From positions 36,622,452 through 36,686,451 of the forward strand of contig CM072519.1 in NCBI GenBank assembly GCA_036898135.1: 64,000 nucleotides of DNA, written 5' to 3'. How positions within the stretch are numbered: the first letter of the stretch is position 1; every line of letters starts with the position of its first letter. The position numbers and the translations under genes are program-made. Below the pieces are notes generated by a model. It was not told the origin of the DNA, made no database searches, and worked only from the letters and a program-made list of their open reading frames with translations. This document shows positions 11,675-25,890 of this stretch, in pieces. The stretch is from Oncomelania hupensis. Its lineage: Eukaryota > Mollusca > Gastropoda > Littorinimorpha > Pomatiopsidae.

Positions 11675-12016
11675 AAGGATCGGGATGGGGTGGTACGTGT
11701 AGGTAAAAGGGGGCTACGGGTAGGTTTAAAGGGGCATGGGTAGGCATAACGGGGATACGGGTATATATATAAGGGGGTATGGTGATGGTCGATTCCTTTC
11801 ATCCATACCTGCGAAACGATCAACGGGGAAGTATCAAGGAGGGTACAGGTAGGAACCAAGGGGATATGGAAGGTGTCAAGGGGGTATGGGGAGGTATCAA
11901 GTGGGTTCGGGGAGGTATCAAGGGGGTATGATGAGGCATCAGGGGGGTGGACGGGGAGATATCAGGGGGGGGGGGGGTATGGTGAGGTATCAAGGGGGAT
12001 ATGGGTAGGTATCATC
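11675..12016 (+). repeat. G-rich degenerate minisatellite
   Basis: Tandem, variable units of about 20-24 bp with the core GAGGTATCAAGGGGGTATGG. The best units are at 11865-12015 and more degenerate ones at 11690-11780. It includes a G12 run near 11967 and many GGGG blocks, so it can form G-quadruplexes. An open frame of Gly/Ser/Tyr runs through it but is a repeat artefact. Confidence 0.85.
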
Positions 12017-12878
12017 GTCCAAATGAAACTCGCAGACAAAAGTTCTCTCTGTCTACATTTTAAACAGCATCATGTGTACCCTGGCTTGCCAGGGTACAAA
12101 AACTACTAGTAGCAAATAAATAAATAAAACGAAAAAAGTGAATAAAACCCTATAAAACTAACAATTTGATGTTGTTGTTTTTTTAATCCCAAGTTTGCCT
12201 TTTTTGGTGGCTGGAAGAGTTAAGCAAGGGTTAGGGTGAAGGGACGAAATGACTGGGAGAGTGGTGGAATTAACAAAACGTTTTTAGGTTGTGCTGAATT
12301 CTAATTATGACCTAAACGTATTTGATTAATAACACTTTATATTATTTTTTTTATATTTTGTGATTATTATTTTTTTTAGGAGCTAGAAGTTTGTAATTAA
12401 TTTGTGCTTTTCCAGATTTCCCGATATTGCATTCTCTTCTTTACCTCTCAATACTGTTCACGTTGTCAATATCTGTAGTTCTTATTAATGACTGGTTTAT
12501 TGATTTTAACATAAACTCTTTGGTGTGTTTGTTCCAGTCAAAAAAGCGGTTAGCAATGCTAATAATAAAATACATGTTATACTAGTAACAGCTTAGCAAC
12601 TCGAAGATCCATGGTTGTTGGATCTATACCATATTTTTATTTTAATTTATTGAAACTGTGCCATGTTTTTAATATTTATGTAAGTCACTTCAGTTTTATA
12701 AATAGTTCTAAGGCATGTAGAATTATGAAACGAGTTGTGTCTTTGTTTTGTTTTATTTTATTTTATTTTATATTTTCTTTTACTTTACTTTACTTTATTT
12801 TATTTTATTATTTAGTTTAGTTTAATTGATTTTTTTAAATTAAATTATTTTTCTTTTTATTATTATTTGTTTATTTAG

Positions 12879-14042
<1,164 letters not shown>

Positions 14043-14075
14043 TGACGAAGAAAAGTAGCAAAAAGAGTAGGAAAA

Positions 14076-14450
<375 letters not shown>

Positions 14451-14835
14451 GCACTGATTTTTCTCGCTTTTAATTTAGCCTTTGTTTGGCATGTAGACCA
14501 TATTATGTTTCGATTTGTTGTGACGATAGTTGTGACACACATCAGATGTAGATTTAAACTAAAGATTGCTGAGTAACCGTTGCTTATTCCATTCCCATTT
14601 GCTCTGGATGGTGCTGTACTGCGGCTGCCGTTCTTTCTTTAAAGCACCAACACACATTTCACCTGCGTGAATGACAAATTGGATTCAAAATTAAAAACAC
14701 TGATTTTATTTAAAACTTTTCGTGCATGTTTCACACTGCATCAACAAAATGACCACCGCTCTTTCCAATTTATTATCTTACAGCGAAAATGTGACTTGTA
14801 TTATGTAGGCTACTATTGCTGTAAATTGCAACACT

Positions 14836-15302
<467 letters not shown>

Positions 15303-15939
15303 GGCTTGGCTAAGCTGGAAAGTTCAAAATGGAAGCTTCATACGCCACGAACCTTCCAATGAAGAGAAGTCATAATCTGGAGAGAGGTCATATTCTGGAC
15401 TCTCTAATATCTATTTTACGAAAGCGGCGTATTTTTGTGTGTGGATCGAGAATTCCTTAGACTGATAGACACGGATTGAAGGCTGGATTAATTAAACGGG
15501 CGGATTGTATAGCTTTAATATTCACTCTGCGGTAGCAATGCTCAATGCAATAGATCTGGAAAACCATAGGGTCACTGCATGCCAATCCGACATGATAATG
15601 GTTGCAGACCTAGAGCAAGCGTTAAAGGGGAGCAGACTAATTGAAAGTCAACACATCACTTTCACTCTCCGTGCAAAGCATGCGGGGCAGGTGGGTGGCC
15701 TGCAGTTATCACCTAATTAGAAACAAATTGAACCAGAAAGTTTGACGCTGAAGGTTTGTGGGGGTGGAGTTGAGAAAAGGGGGGAACAGGTTGGCGAAAG
15801 GGAGGAGGGTAATTAGAAAGGAAGGAGTGGAAGAGGGGGGGAAGTAGGAGAGAAAGTTGGTAACCGTGTAGGGAGTGATTAAGAGGAGTTGGGGGTGTTG
15901 TGATTGTGGAGATAATTGTGGTGATGGGAGAAGGTTCGG

Positions 15940-15995
15940 TGGGTTTTGTGTGTGTGTGTTTAGGTGTGTGTGTGTATGTGTGTGTGGTTGTGGTG

Positions 15996-16036
<41 letters not shown>
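15940..16036. repeat. (GT)n microsatellite
   Basis: Interrupted GT runs, purest at 15999-16036. Confidence 0.95.
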
Positions 16037-16039
<3 letters not shown>

Positions 16040-17092
16040 GCGCCGTGCGCGCCTTTGTGTGTCTGTGATTTTTTGGGAATGTGGATATGTTTGTGGGGAA
16101 TAGTGGGAAGGTTCGACCAAATAGCTCGAGCCTGTGGGGATGCATTACCACCATCGTCTTCTTCTTTTTCTCCAACCTCCTAATTCTTCTAAACAAATGC
16201 GGGGGGATACGCTTGTGACACTACTAATAATTATGATAATGCTGTATGTATTATTTGCATTACAAATACTATTTCCATCACAGATCGTTTCAGTACCCAT
16301 TTGCTGTGATACTTAACGAGGAGTTGTAGGGATGGTTATAGGTTTGTTCCCGAGATGGCGGCAGAGATCATCTGGCCGATGAGTGCCGAGCAGATCGTGG
16401 AAACAAGTTGTAGTATCGCACGTGCACGAAGCTAACCACGGCACCAGTGGCAACTGCAATAATACTGGCAGCGCTGATCGGTCCAAGAATGCACATACCA
16501 GGCACGGCTCACAATATCCAGGCAAAAGCCAGAGTATCAGGTAAAACAAAAATCCGAGATAGCCCTAGAACTCTCGTGCCTTAGAGGTTGTGGATGGCCA
16601 CCAGGGGGAGCTGATTCCTCTACTGTCAGCACCACCAAGAGGTGCTGTCCAACCGTCACATTCTGCGCGTGCTCACGTCAACCTTCTCGCCAGTTCTCGC
16701 CTCTTTTCTCGCCCTGACGATATCTCACTTCTGGGCATGCCATGCCATGCCACGCTATGTCTGCGAGAATCACGTTCATGTACCGAGAAGATACGAGACA
16801 AGACGAGAAAAGCAACAGCCTTGTTCATCCAGATGATGCCTGGTGGAGACTTTAAAAAAAAGAAAAAAAAAGAGAACAACTCTTGTAGCCTATTAGTCCT
16901 TCATTTTGTGAGGATGGCATTCTAAGCTCTTTGACTGGGAGCTCTGCATTAAGTCTAACCCTGTTTCGCTTTCAGGCGGGAGTTATTTCTTGTCGACAGC
17001 CGTGAATTGGGGGTGATGTCATGAAACGTGAAAGCACAAAGTGAAAGATCAATTAGCCCCAGCGCCGTGACATATAGAACCCTTGTTAGCGA

Positions 17093-17212
<120 letters not shown>

Positions 17213-17754
17213 CCATTATTTCAAAACAACTTCTTTTCCGGTGCGGCAATGTTCTTTTTTTTTTAAAATTACAAGTGGCAAAACCAATTGATTGTGAGAA
17301 AATTGTGGGTTGAAGTTTGAGGGGTGTGGATTGGGTGGTTAGATAGGTATCATGACTGACAACGTTTACACTGCACCTGCAGCAAGCATGATCATATGAA
17401 GCTCCTTTAATGCACGAGGATGCATGTACGCGACTTGTTGGGGTCTCTGTAAAGAACATAGTGCACGTGCACATTGCGCGATTACACGCTCAAAAACCTG
17501 TTCAGTGCTACTGGCCACTGAGATCCCGCATGAACAAAATACGTTTGCTGAAGTTAGAATAAAACCCAAATCGCCCAGAACTAATTTGTATTATATAAGA
17601 CCCTGCATCCTGAACCACGGGTCACCCGTCTGCTGATAGTTTGGGAATATATTCATATTCTATAAGCAAGCGGAAATACTGATCATCAGCATTCATCCCT
17701 CCAAAGTTGTAGAATTATTTCTCAACTCTGACGAAGTATCCACAGAATGTAGTA

Positions 17755-17812
17755 GTAGAAGAAGAAGAAGAAGAAGAAGCCACAGAATCTAGATAATAAT
17801 AATAACAATAAC

Positions 17813-17848
<36 letters not shown>
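17755..17848. repeat. (AAG)n and (AAT)n arrays beside SINE D1
   Basis: AAG units to about 17780, then AAC/AAT units to 17848, which directly abut the 3' end of the inverted SINE that follows. Confidence 0.95.
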
Positions 17849-17850
<2 letters not shown>

Positions 17851-18222
17851 AGGATGCTATGTACGCGCCTTTCCCCAAGGCTCAAAGCGCGGCGATCTAG
17901 ACCAACATACACGCTCACCTGTCTCATTTACCCTCACACACACCAAATACACATACATCACTCAAACAGGTGGTGTAAAGGCAGGGAGATCGCTATTAGA
18001 AGACGGAAGAAAATCGAATTTTTATTTTTGAAATTTTTATATTGACTGCATCCTGTACCATTATTGAAGGGAGGGAGGAAACCGGAGTGCCCGGAGAAAA
18101 CCCTCGGTGACCTCAATAGTCTCGTACCTAAGTCACATACGTTCGCCCCTTGCGGGAATCGAACCCGCAACCTTCGGCATAGGAAACCGGCGACTTATCC
18201 ACTGCGCCACGAGCCCACCCCG
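17849..18222 (-). mobile_element. tRNA-derived SINE, family D copy 1 (full length)
   Basis: On the - strand it starts with a tRNA-like head: GGGCTCGTGGCGCAGTGGAT, with A box TGGCGCAGTGG (complement of 18199-18209) and B box GGTTCGATTCC (complement of 18155-18165). Both are RNA polymerase III promoter elements. The body follows with the conserved ACCGAGGGTTTTCTCCGGGC and CTCCGGTTTCCTCCCTCCC. The tail ends GCGCGTACATAGCATCCTG, running directly into an AAT array. Four more copies or fragments occur in the window. It is about 374 bp. Confidence 0.85.
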
Positions 18223-18223
18223 T

Positions 18224-18293
18224 GATGATGATGATGATGATGATGAAGAAGAAGAAGAAGAAGAAGAAGAAGAAGAAGAAGAAGAAGAAGAAG

Positions 18294-18343
<50 letters not shown>

Positions 18344-18492
18344 GCTGACCAAGGAGGGGTTAATTTTAAGACGAAAGAAAAGTGGCAAAAGAGGAAGAGG
18401 AGAAAGAAGAAGAAGAAGAAGAAGAAGAAGAAGAAGAAGAAGAAGAAGAAGAAGAAGAAGAAGAAGAAGAAGAAGAAGAAGAAGGAGAAGAA
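18224..18492. repeat. Compound array GAT-GAA-CAA and (GAA)n
   Basis: GAT to 18245, GAA to 18294, CAA to 18342, a unique spacer, then (GAA)n at about 18404-18482. It begins 2 bases after the head of SINE D1. Poly-Lys, poly-Glu and poly-Asn frames are artefacts. Confidence 0.96.
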
Positions 18493-18923
18493 GCAGCCCC
18501 CAGGCCTGACTCATTGCCTGAATGTCGATGATGCTGGACTATTAACAGGGTCAGCTGACGTTCTCCCATTAGGCTTATTGCTAATTTTCTACGCTCAGCG
18601 GCCGCCCAACCTTTTTCCAGAGAACAACAAAAAAAAAGACCCTGGACCTGGTAGTCAGGTGTGGAAGAGAATAAAACTTTAACACGCCCTTAACGCAGTA
18701 CGAGGCGTTTTCCGCCAAGTGTTCAAGGTATGGGTGGCCTCTCTTGTAAGGAATGTCGATGGTGCTACTCTCTGGTGGTCACAACTATGCTTTTGTTCAA
18801 ACGGTTACGTCACAGTTATTGATATAATCTACTTCCTCTGTCCCGACTCCTCCCTCCTATTCCCAAACCAAACGCATTGAATTTGTTAAAACGGGATACA
18901 ATGCACGTCAACAATATTAATGA

Positions 18924-19117
18924 GTTTTTCTCCGGGTACTCCGGTTTCCTCCCTCCCTTCAATAATGGTACTGGATGCAGTCAATCTAAATTTAATAACA
19001 AAAACGGATTTCTCTTGCGCCATCTGTAATACTAGCGATCTCTTTGGGTCGCCGCTGTTTGAGTTGGAGTGAAGAAAACGCGCGTGATAGCATCTTGTAT
19101 TAATATTATCATTATCA
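18924..19117 (+). mobile_element. SINE family D copy 2 (5'-truncated)
   Basis: TTTTTCTCCGGGTACTCCGG and TTTCCTCCCTCCCTTCAATA match the body of D1. The copy continues through TGGATGCAGTCAATCTAAAT and GCGATCTCTTTGGGTCGCCG to CGCGTGATAGCATCTTGTAT, followed by ATT-rich sequence. The tRNA head is missing. Confidence 0.8.
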
Positions 19118-19681
19118 ATGTTCGTTAATTGCAACCACTGATCACGGCAACAATGACAACGACGTTGAGGAGGCGAAGGTGGATGTGGATGAAATATGAC
19201 GCAGTTTATGACTTCAACAAGTCTTAGAAAGTCTTATAGCAATGGCGTACTCATGAGAGCAACAGCAAACTTGCCTCTCACGTCCAACACAAACGTCTGC
19301 TAAAAACTCTGTTGGTAGCTTTTGGGTGTTTTTTTGAGCACCTTCTTTCTCGTTCAAAATTAATTGTAGACCGAGATCTTCTCGTTTTGATGAAATATTG
19401 GACCAAGGGCTTCGTGGGACCAATATATTCCGAGCTGTTGTGCAGTGCCGGGATTGGCAGAAAAGGGAGGCAATTTTAGACTGCGGGAGACGACTAAGGG
19501 TTGTCGTGCATCGCTTCGCACAATTGCCTCTCTGCTCCGCTGCTACTAGGGTGGCCTCTGTTCTTTTAAATGCTCACCCATGTTCTGGAACCACAGCCAC
19601 TACACTACACTACTGCACTACACTGGCACTTTCTTATGTCTTGTTTTGCAAATAGCTAAGTGTATCCTGTATTTTAGTAAT

Positions 19682-19968
<287 letters not shown>

Positions 19969-20649
19969 GGGTGTGTGCGTGTGTGTGTGCGTTCGTAATT
20001 AGTTTTGCGACAATAATTATGTTGCCTGCAAGAAAATATCGTTCCCATTCATCCATAGGTTATAGAGGCTTAATTGTGTTCAAAGCAAATGATAGTTTTT
20101 GTTTGTCTTCTTCTCGCACTCTTTCTTTTTCTTCAAAGAAAGTGTATTTTATAACATTGGTTGTAAACAAAAACATCGCTTGTTGTGTTCTGCCCAACCC
20201 CCCCCCTTCCCCCATCCCCTATCCTCCATCCTCTTCCTCTTCCCTTTACCATTCATTCCACCTTCCCATTCTTTGTATCAAAGTGTATACAAGTAGGTTC
20301 TGGTACCAAACTTAGTTTATGAACAGGACAAAACAACAACAATAACAACATAAACACTAAAAAAGAAAACGCTACGAATTCAGACTGAGCAGCAATTTCT
20401 GTAACAATTTGTAGTCATGTGCAATTCTGCTGCTTTTTATGTTAATATTCCATGACATATCGTTTAATAGCTAAATAGGAAAAAACGAATTTTATTTCTC
20501 TATGAATGACAGTACTGTCTCACTTGAGTGGGTCCATTCAAGTTATCGCAGAACACGGCGAACCAGTGTGCAGGATAATATACGATTAAGGAGAAATAGG
20601 CAGAGGAGAAGAATGAAATATAGGAAGGAAGACGGTGGGGGAACAAGGT

Positions 20650-20683
20650 AGAAGAAGAAAAAAGAAGCAGAAGAAGAAGAAGA

Positions 20684-20771
<88 letters not shown>

Positions 20772-21690
20772 CTAAAACAAAAAAAAAGAAGGAGGAGAAG
20801 GAGGAAAAAGAAGTGAAGCAGAATACGAAGGACGAGGAGAACAGAGGAAGGAGAAGAATGAAAAAAACAAAACAAAACAAAAAGAACAAAGAAATAAAGA
20901 AAGAAACAACAACAACAAAAAGAAAAGAAAGAAAGAAAGCGAGAAAAAAAGAGACTAGCAAACAAAGAAACGAAATACTAAACTAAGAGACAAACATGGG
21001 ATTAGAAAAAGAGGAGGGGGCGCCGCGACCAAGAAGGAAATGACGAAGAAGAATAAGAGAAGTTGAAGAACTGATAAAATAAGACAGGAATTTTTTTTAA
21101 TACAAAAAGAGATACAAGAAGAAAAAGTTAATATAATGGGCTCGAGGCGACTACGAAGAAGTTTTAAAAAAGAGTGAAAAAGAAAAGGAAAGAAAGAAAG
21201 AAAGGAAGGAAAGAAGAAAGAAAGAAAAAGATCAAGAAGAATAAGAATGAGGAGGAAGGAAGGAAAAAAGAAAGGAAGAAAGAAAGAAAGAAAGAAGAAG
21301 AAGAAGAAGAAGAAGAAGAAGAAGAAGAAGAAGAAGAAGAAGAAGAAGAAGAAGAAGAAGAAGAAGAAGAAGAAGAAGAAGAAGAAGAACAAAGCGCTAA
21401 TTATGTGGGACGGAAGGAAGGAAGGAAAAAAGAAAGAAAGAAAGAAAGAAAGAAGAAGAAGAAGAAGAAGAAGAAGAAGAAGAAGAAGAAGAAGAAGAAG
21501 AAGAAGAAGAAGAAGAAGAACAAGAAGAAGAAGAACAAGAAGAAGAAGAAGAACAAGAAGAAGAAGAACAAGAAGAAGAAAACGCTAATTATGTGTTTAG
21601 TGGGACGAAAGGAAGGAAGGAAGGAAGGAAGGAAGGAAGGAAGGAAGGAAGAAGAAGAAGAAGCACTAATCATGTGTCTAGTAGGATGTG
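20650..21690. repeat. Purine-rich tract, about 1 kb (AAG, GTA, GGAA arrays)
   Basis: The + strand is almost only purine, apart from a (GTA)n array at 20688-20770. It holds (GAA)n at 21295-21390 and 21450-21590 and (GGAA)n at 21605-21652. A unit containing GCGCTAATTATGTGGGACGG recurs, modified, at 21392, 21582 and 21661, so the region grew partly by duplicating a compound block. Confidence 0.93.
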
Positions 21691-22028
21691 AGCCGCCAAA
21701 GAGCATCCACTCATAATCCACTTGGCTGTGAGACGGGAGACGAGTGGACCTCTTTGCGCAGACTGTGGGTGGCAAAGCGTTTTCTTACAATATGTCGACG
21801 TAAGGCCCTATGAACGAGGCTTTTGTCGCCCTTAACTAGCGCCCCTTCTGCTTACGTGACAATTTTAACGTAGTTAAGGCGTTTTTTGAAGCATCTAAAA
21901 CTAAATATATATATATCTCTGCTGTATATTTTTTAAAAGTCTGGAACCTTCATTCTGCGCTTTCTAATGTTTCACAAGGTCCTTTTTGGCCCAATTATAG
22001 GTGCTGCAGTGTGCGTCGATGTACCTAT

Positions 22029-22325
22029 GTTGGAATTATTACGTCTTTCTCTCTCAAATACTTGCCTGGAATTATTACGTCTTTCTCTCTCAAATACTTG
22101 CCTGGAATTATTACGTCTTTCCCTCTCAAATACTTGCCTGGAATTATTACGTCTTTCTCTCTCAAATACTTGCCTGGAATTATTACATGTACGTCTTTCT
22201 CTCTCAAATACTTGCCTGGAATTATTACGTCTTTCTCTCTCAAATACTTGCCTGGAATTATTACGTCTTTCTCTCTCAAATACTTGCCTGGAATTATTAC
22301 TTCTTTCTCTCTCAAATACTTGCCC
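22029..22325 (+). repeat. 36-bp minisatellite, 8 copies
   Basis: The unit begins TGGAATTATTACGTCTTTCT and ends CTCTCAAATACTTGCC. There are eight nearly identical copies. The fifth has a 6-bp insertion (ACATGT region) and the last a G-to-T change. Because 36 and 6 are multiples of three, three + frames and one - frame stay open. No homology, start context or splice signal supports coding. Confidence 0.95.
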
Positions 22326-23554
22326 TCTCCATCGTCCTCATCACCAAATTCTCTATCGTCCTCACGCCAAAATACCTCCATCCAACACCCACTCTGCTGT
22401 GGACAATTTTTGTTGTTAAGCGTGAGAGTTTTAAGGTGGTTTGGTGGGTGAAAATGGGATTGAGAGAGAGAGGGAGACTGCGTGTGGGTGTGGGTGTGGT
22501 TGTGTGAGTAGGTCTGTCTGTCTATCTTTCTGTCTGTCTGTCTCTGTGTGTGTGTCGGTATGTCTGTGTAAAACTTAATCGGTGGCATTTTTGATTGAAG
22601 TGTTTATCTGTCTTGGAAATAGTGGGTGATACTCATGGTTGCATGCAGCAAATTAAACTGTGATAGATCATAAAAAAGAATGGAACTTGCAAGTCACCCG
22701 AACTAAACAACTGATTCGCATCGTCTTTAATGCGATGTTGAAAACAAAAGAAAAGAAGTGGTTCGTGGCGCAAGTTTTATGAAGATTAGTCTTGGACAAA
22801 GAGGGTTCAATCATGTCTTCAGGAAACTATCTGATACGTAGCGCCTGTACCAGCTCTATCAGGCGGTATGCGCACTATATATAAAACTGTGCCCCTCCTC
22901 CCATCCCCCCCAAAAAAAAAAAATTTGACAGTTTGATTTATTTCTACGGTTGTTTTTTAAAATTTGTTTAAACACTTTTTGAAATTGAATCCAAATTCAC
23001 ATTACTGTTCCAGTTCAACAAGATGCCAGTTTCTGATGAATTATTAACATGGTAAGCTTATATACATGCGTAACTGCATCTATTCATTAAATGTACAATC
23101 TAAAACCCCTTTAGAAAGGTGTGCCTTGTGAGCCAACTAACCATTTAGCTTGGTTTCTCGGCTTGAAGAGGGCAATATCAAACTTCAAAGGGATTCTGGG
23201 CATCAGTAGATCCCGTCCTCTTTTAAAAAACGGTTTGCCACTTTTCAGTTGCGTGTATCTCTTGAGCTGATTAACGCTTTGAGTTTCTGACATGCAGCAC
23301 GTTTGTGGCGTACGCATCGAATGAAGAATGTATATGTTTGCGTGGATATGGTGAAAACCGTGGGGCGCAGTGGTTCGATGGTGAAATCGGCGGCAACATA
23401 ATTGAAGTATTGAAATTTTAAGCGATACCAATTGCCAGTTAGGCAATGGTCCCAAATTTAAAGTTGATGACATAGAGAGCGGAAAAATATAAAAGCGTGG
23501 CCCTCATACGCAGGCAAGCGCCCTCTCCCCCCTCTCCTCACCTTCTCCCCTACT

Positions 23555-23870
23555 CCATCATATGAGAGTATAAACCGAGGTCTAGATTTTACGCACGCAT
23601 TCCATCGCATGGACTTTAAAGATCCTGACGCTCGTGTCCTAGACGGGTGTGTGTCAGCTACACCCGTACACCCAGCAAGCACTAGGTCCTTTTCCCCGAT
23701 TCCCGGTCGCCCATGATTATGCTCGGTTTTCTGGCGAATAAGATAATGCGCCTAAATTAGCACGTGGGCGCCCCGGGCGGCTTGAGATAAATCCTATTTC
23801 TCTGTCAGTGCCTTGAGCAGTCCTTGAGCTGGAAAGGCGCTATATAAGAACAATAACATACAGTAAATAA
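23555..23870 (+). mobile_element. SINE-like family A, copy 1
   Basis: Starts GAGAGTATAAACCGAGGTCT and passes through CATGGACTTTAAAGATCCTG, ACGCTCGTGTCCTAGACGGG and CACTAGGTCCTTTTCCCC. It ends GAGCTGGAAAGGCGCTATAT followed by AAGAACAATAAC. It is a good copy of the roughly 300-bp family best preserved at 62587. No RNA polymerase III box was confidently identified. Confidence 0.8.
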
Positions 23871-23939
23871 ACTAAACACACCAACAATTGTTTTGTTGTA
23901 CACAGACAGAATGTGCCCCCATGAAGCACGAACTTTAAT

Positions 23940-24168
23940 AACGATCCTGACGCTCATTTCCTAGACGGGTTAGCGTTAGATACACAAAACTTACTCAGTA
24001 ACAACTTGTTCCTATTCCCCCTCGGTCGTTCAGGATCACTCAGTTGTTTGTTGCGATACACGGTTTGCGACAAGCAGCAAGTTGGCGCTTCTTGCGGGGT
24101 TATCTTCCTTCGGCCAGCTCCTTCAGTTATTCTTTGAGCTAGCTGGTAATGCGTTATATAAGGACAAT
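23940..24168 (+). mobile_element. SINE-like family A, copy 2 (degenerate)
   Basis: ACGATCCTGACGCTCATTTC and CTAGACGGGTTAGCG match the family. The middle is diverged, and the end TTGAGCTAGCTGGTAATGCG plus TTATATAAGGACAAT is the family 3' end. It lies 80 bp downstream of copy 1 in the same orientation. Confidence 0.7.
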
Positions 24169-24763
24169 TCAATTGAAATTCAATGTTTTCATGTAAATGA
24201 TTTTACGCGAGTATGATGAAACCCTGAAGCTATTCAGCACCTTTTTGTACACAGAACTGACGAGATGAACTATTGCAAATATACAGAAGTCTACTTTATG
24301 CATACATCTGCATGAAAGATGACCAAGACTTTCATCATACCCGAGCGCTATTCATATTTCATAATTATGTACATTTTGACAGTCATACTAATGCCATGGT
24401 GCAATCCAAACATGACGGTTTCAAAAGATTTCAAAGGTTTCTCCGATCTCCTTTGACCAAGTCGCAGTATAGTATATCAGTGCCATTATAGCAGTAAGCT
24501 TATAGTGGCATACAATTCCACCCCCAGCTCCCTGCCTTCAAACGGTTCGCCCTATTTCCATGTCGTATCTTTCAATGCCTGATTAGCCCAAAACCTCGCG
24601 ACCACTAGTTCAAAAGGGGAATCGTTAATGTCCACGGCGCATGCGCCGCGCGATAAGGCAATGACAGGAAGTACGTGTAAGTGTGCGTTTTAATTCAGAT
24701 AATTTCTTCTTTCATTCCGACACCGCTTTAATGGGGGCTGGCTTATCCATCGTGAATTTTCTC

Positions 24764-24771
24764 TCTTTCTT

Positions 24772-24851
<80 letters not shown>

Positions 24852-25020
24852 ATTCTCTCTGCATCTGTCTCTGTTCCTGTCTGACTGTCTCTGTCTGTCT
24901 GTCTATCTCTTGCTCTGTCTCTGTCTGTCTGTCTATCTCTTGCTCTGTCTCTGTCTGTCTGTCTATCTCTTGCTCTGTCTCTGTCTGTCTGTCTATCTCT
25001 TGCTCTCTCTCTCTCCCTCT
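24764..25020. repeat. (CT)n run followed by a 30-bp minisatellite
   Basis: CT repeats occupy 24775-24842. Then four units built on CTGTCTCTGTCTGTCTGTCT plus ATCTCTTGCT (30 bp) span about 24890-25010. The Val-Cys-Leu-Ser-Ile-Ser-Cys frame follows the repeat. Confidence 0.94.
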
Positions 25021-25186
25021 TTGTCTGTAAAGAAATCACACTTCTCATGTAATTGATTGTATTTTAATTTAATGTAATGTATAAACATTTTTTGACCAAT
25101 TTGTATATGGGATGTGGTGCTTTGCATGTCATGTCAATGTGCACACTTCTTTTAAAAGCGATTCTAGATACAAATCTTCTGATTTA

Positions 25187-25500
25187 TTAGTTCCCGAGTT
25201 GTAAAGCTCTGGGAACTATTGCTTTTGGCTTTGTCCGTCAGTCCGGCGTCCGTAAGGATGTGATATTTGCGAATTGTTCTCTAAAACTAATGGATGAATT
25301 TCTTTGAAACTTGATATTTATTTAGGAAATAGTGAACCATAGAAGATGAAAAAATATGCATGTCAGGTGTTGTGTTGTTTTTTTCTAATCATATTTTCTC
25401 ATAAACTACTTGATGGATTGGGTTCAAATTTGAAATGTACATATTTGCGGATACTTCGTAAACATACTCTTTTATAAACCAGTAAATAAATTTTATTATC

Positions 25501-25503
<3 letters not shown>
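25187..25503 (+). mobile_element. Family E repeat, copy with head
   Basis: The head GTTCCCGAGTTGTAAAGCTC plus TGGGAAC forms a short inverted repeat, followed by TTGCTTTTGGCTTTGTCCGT. The body includes AGGAAATAGTGAACCATAGA and TTGGGTTCAAATTTG, matching the inverted copy at 35885-36488. It ends at an (AAT)n array. Confidence 0.7.

Positions 25504-25584
<81 letters not shown>
25500..25584. repeat. (AAT)n microsatellite
   Basis: About 27 AAT units between the family E repeat and the 5S-type SINE. Confidence 0.97.
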
Positions 25585-25598
25585 GAGTTTACGTCTAA

Positions 25599-25890
25599 GG
25601 GGTGTCGGATACGCAGTGGTTGGAGCACTCGCTACTGTGTCGCAAGTTAAGCACCGTCCAGTGCGGTTAGCACTTGGATGGGTGACCGCAAACCGTGAAG
25701 CGACAAATAACAACGCTCCCAGTTGACTCAACTGTGACTGAGTACCTACTCTCTTAAGGGTGGGGAAAGTAAAGCAGCGAGGGAGAGAGATGGGCATCAC
25801 CCTCATTACGCTGGCCCAAGTTAAGTGTGATCTCATCACGCTCCCCTACGGCCACAAGGCTATGGAACCATTTTTAACTTTTACCTTACC
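25599..25890 (+). mobile_element. 5S rRNA-derived SINE (family B), copy 1
   Basis: AAGTTAAGCACCGTCCAGTG and GGTTAGCACTTGGATGGGTG plus ACCGC (about 25643-25689) closely follow the internal promoter region of eukaryotic 5S rRNA (A box, intermediate element, C box). Upstream, GTGGTTGGAGCACTCGC is tRNA-like. The body has GTAAAGCAGCGAGGGAGAG and the end is a TTACC-type tail. A perfect 10-bp repeat TTACGTCTAA flanks it (25589-25598 and 25891-25900), the mark of retroposition. Length is 292 bp. It is a SINE, not a 5S gene: the 5S part is only an internal fragment. Confidence 0.88.

Noticed and set aside
18150..18222. Functional tRNA gene on the - strand
   Set aside because: A and B boxes are present, but the sequence continues into a repeated SINE body and the acceptor stem does not close; four related copies exist in the window.
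22029..22325. CRISPR array or coding repeat protein
   Set aside because: Repeats are directly adjacent without spacers, and the host is an animal; this is a minisatellite.
24890..25010. CRISPR-like 30-bp repeats
   Set aside because: No spacers; units are CT/TG-rich tandem repeats.
25643..25692. 5S rRNA gene
   Set aside because: Only the internal region matches; the 5' and 3' ends of 5S are missing and the unit has SINE-type target duplications.
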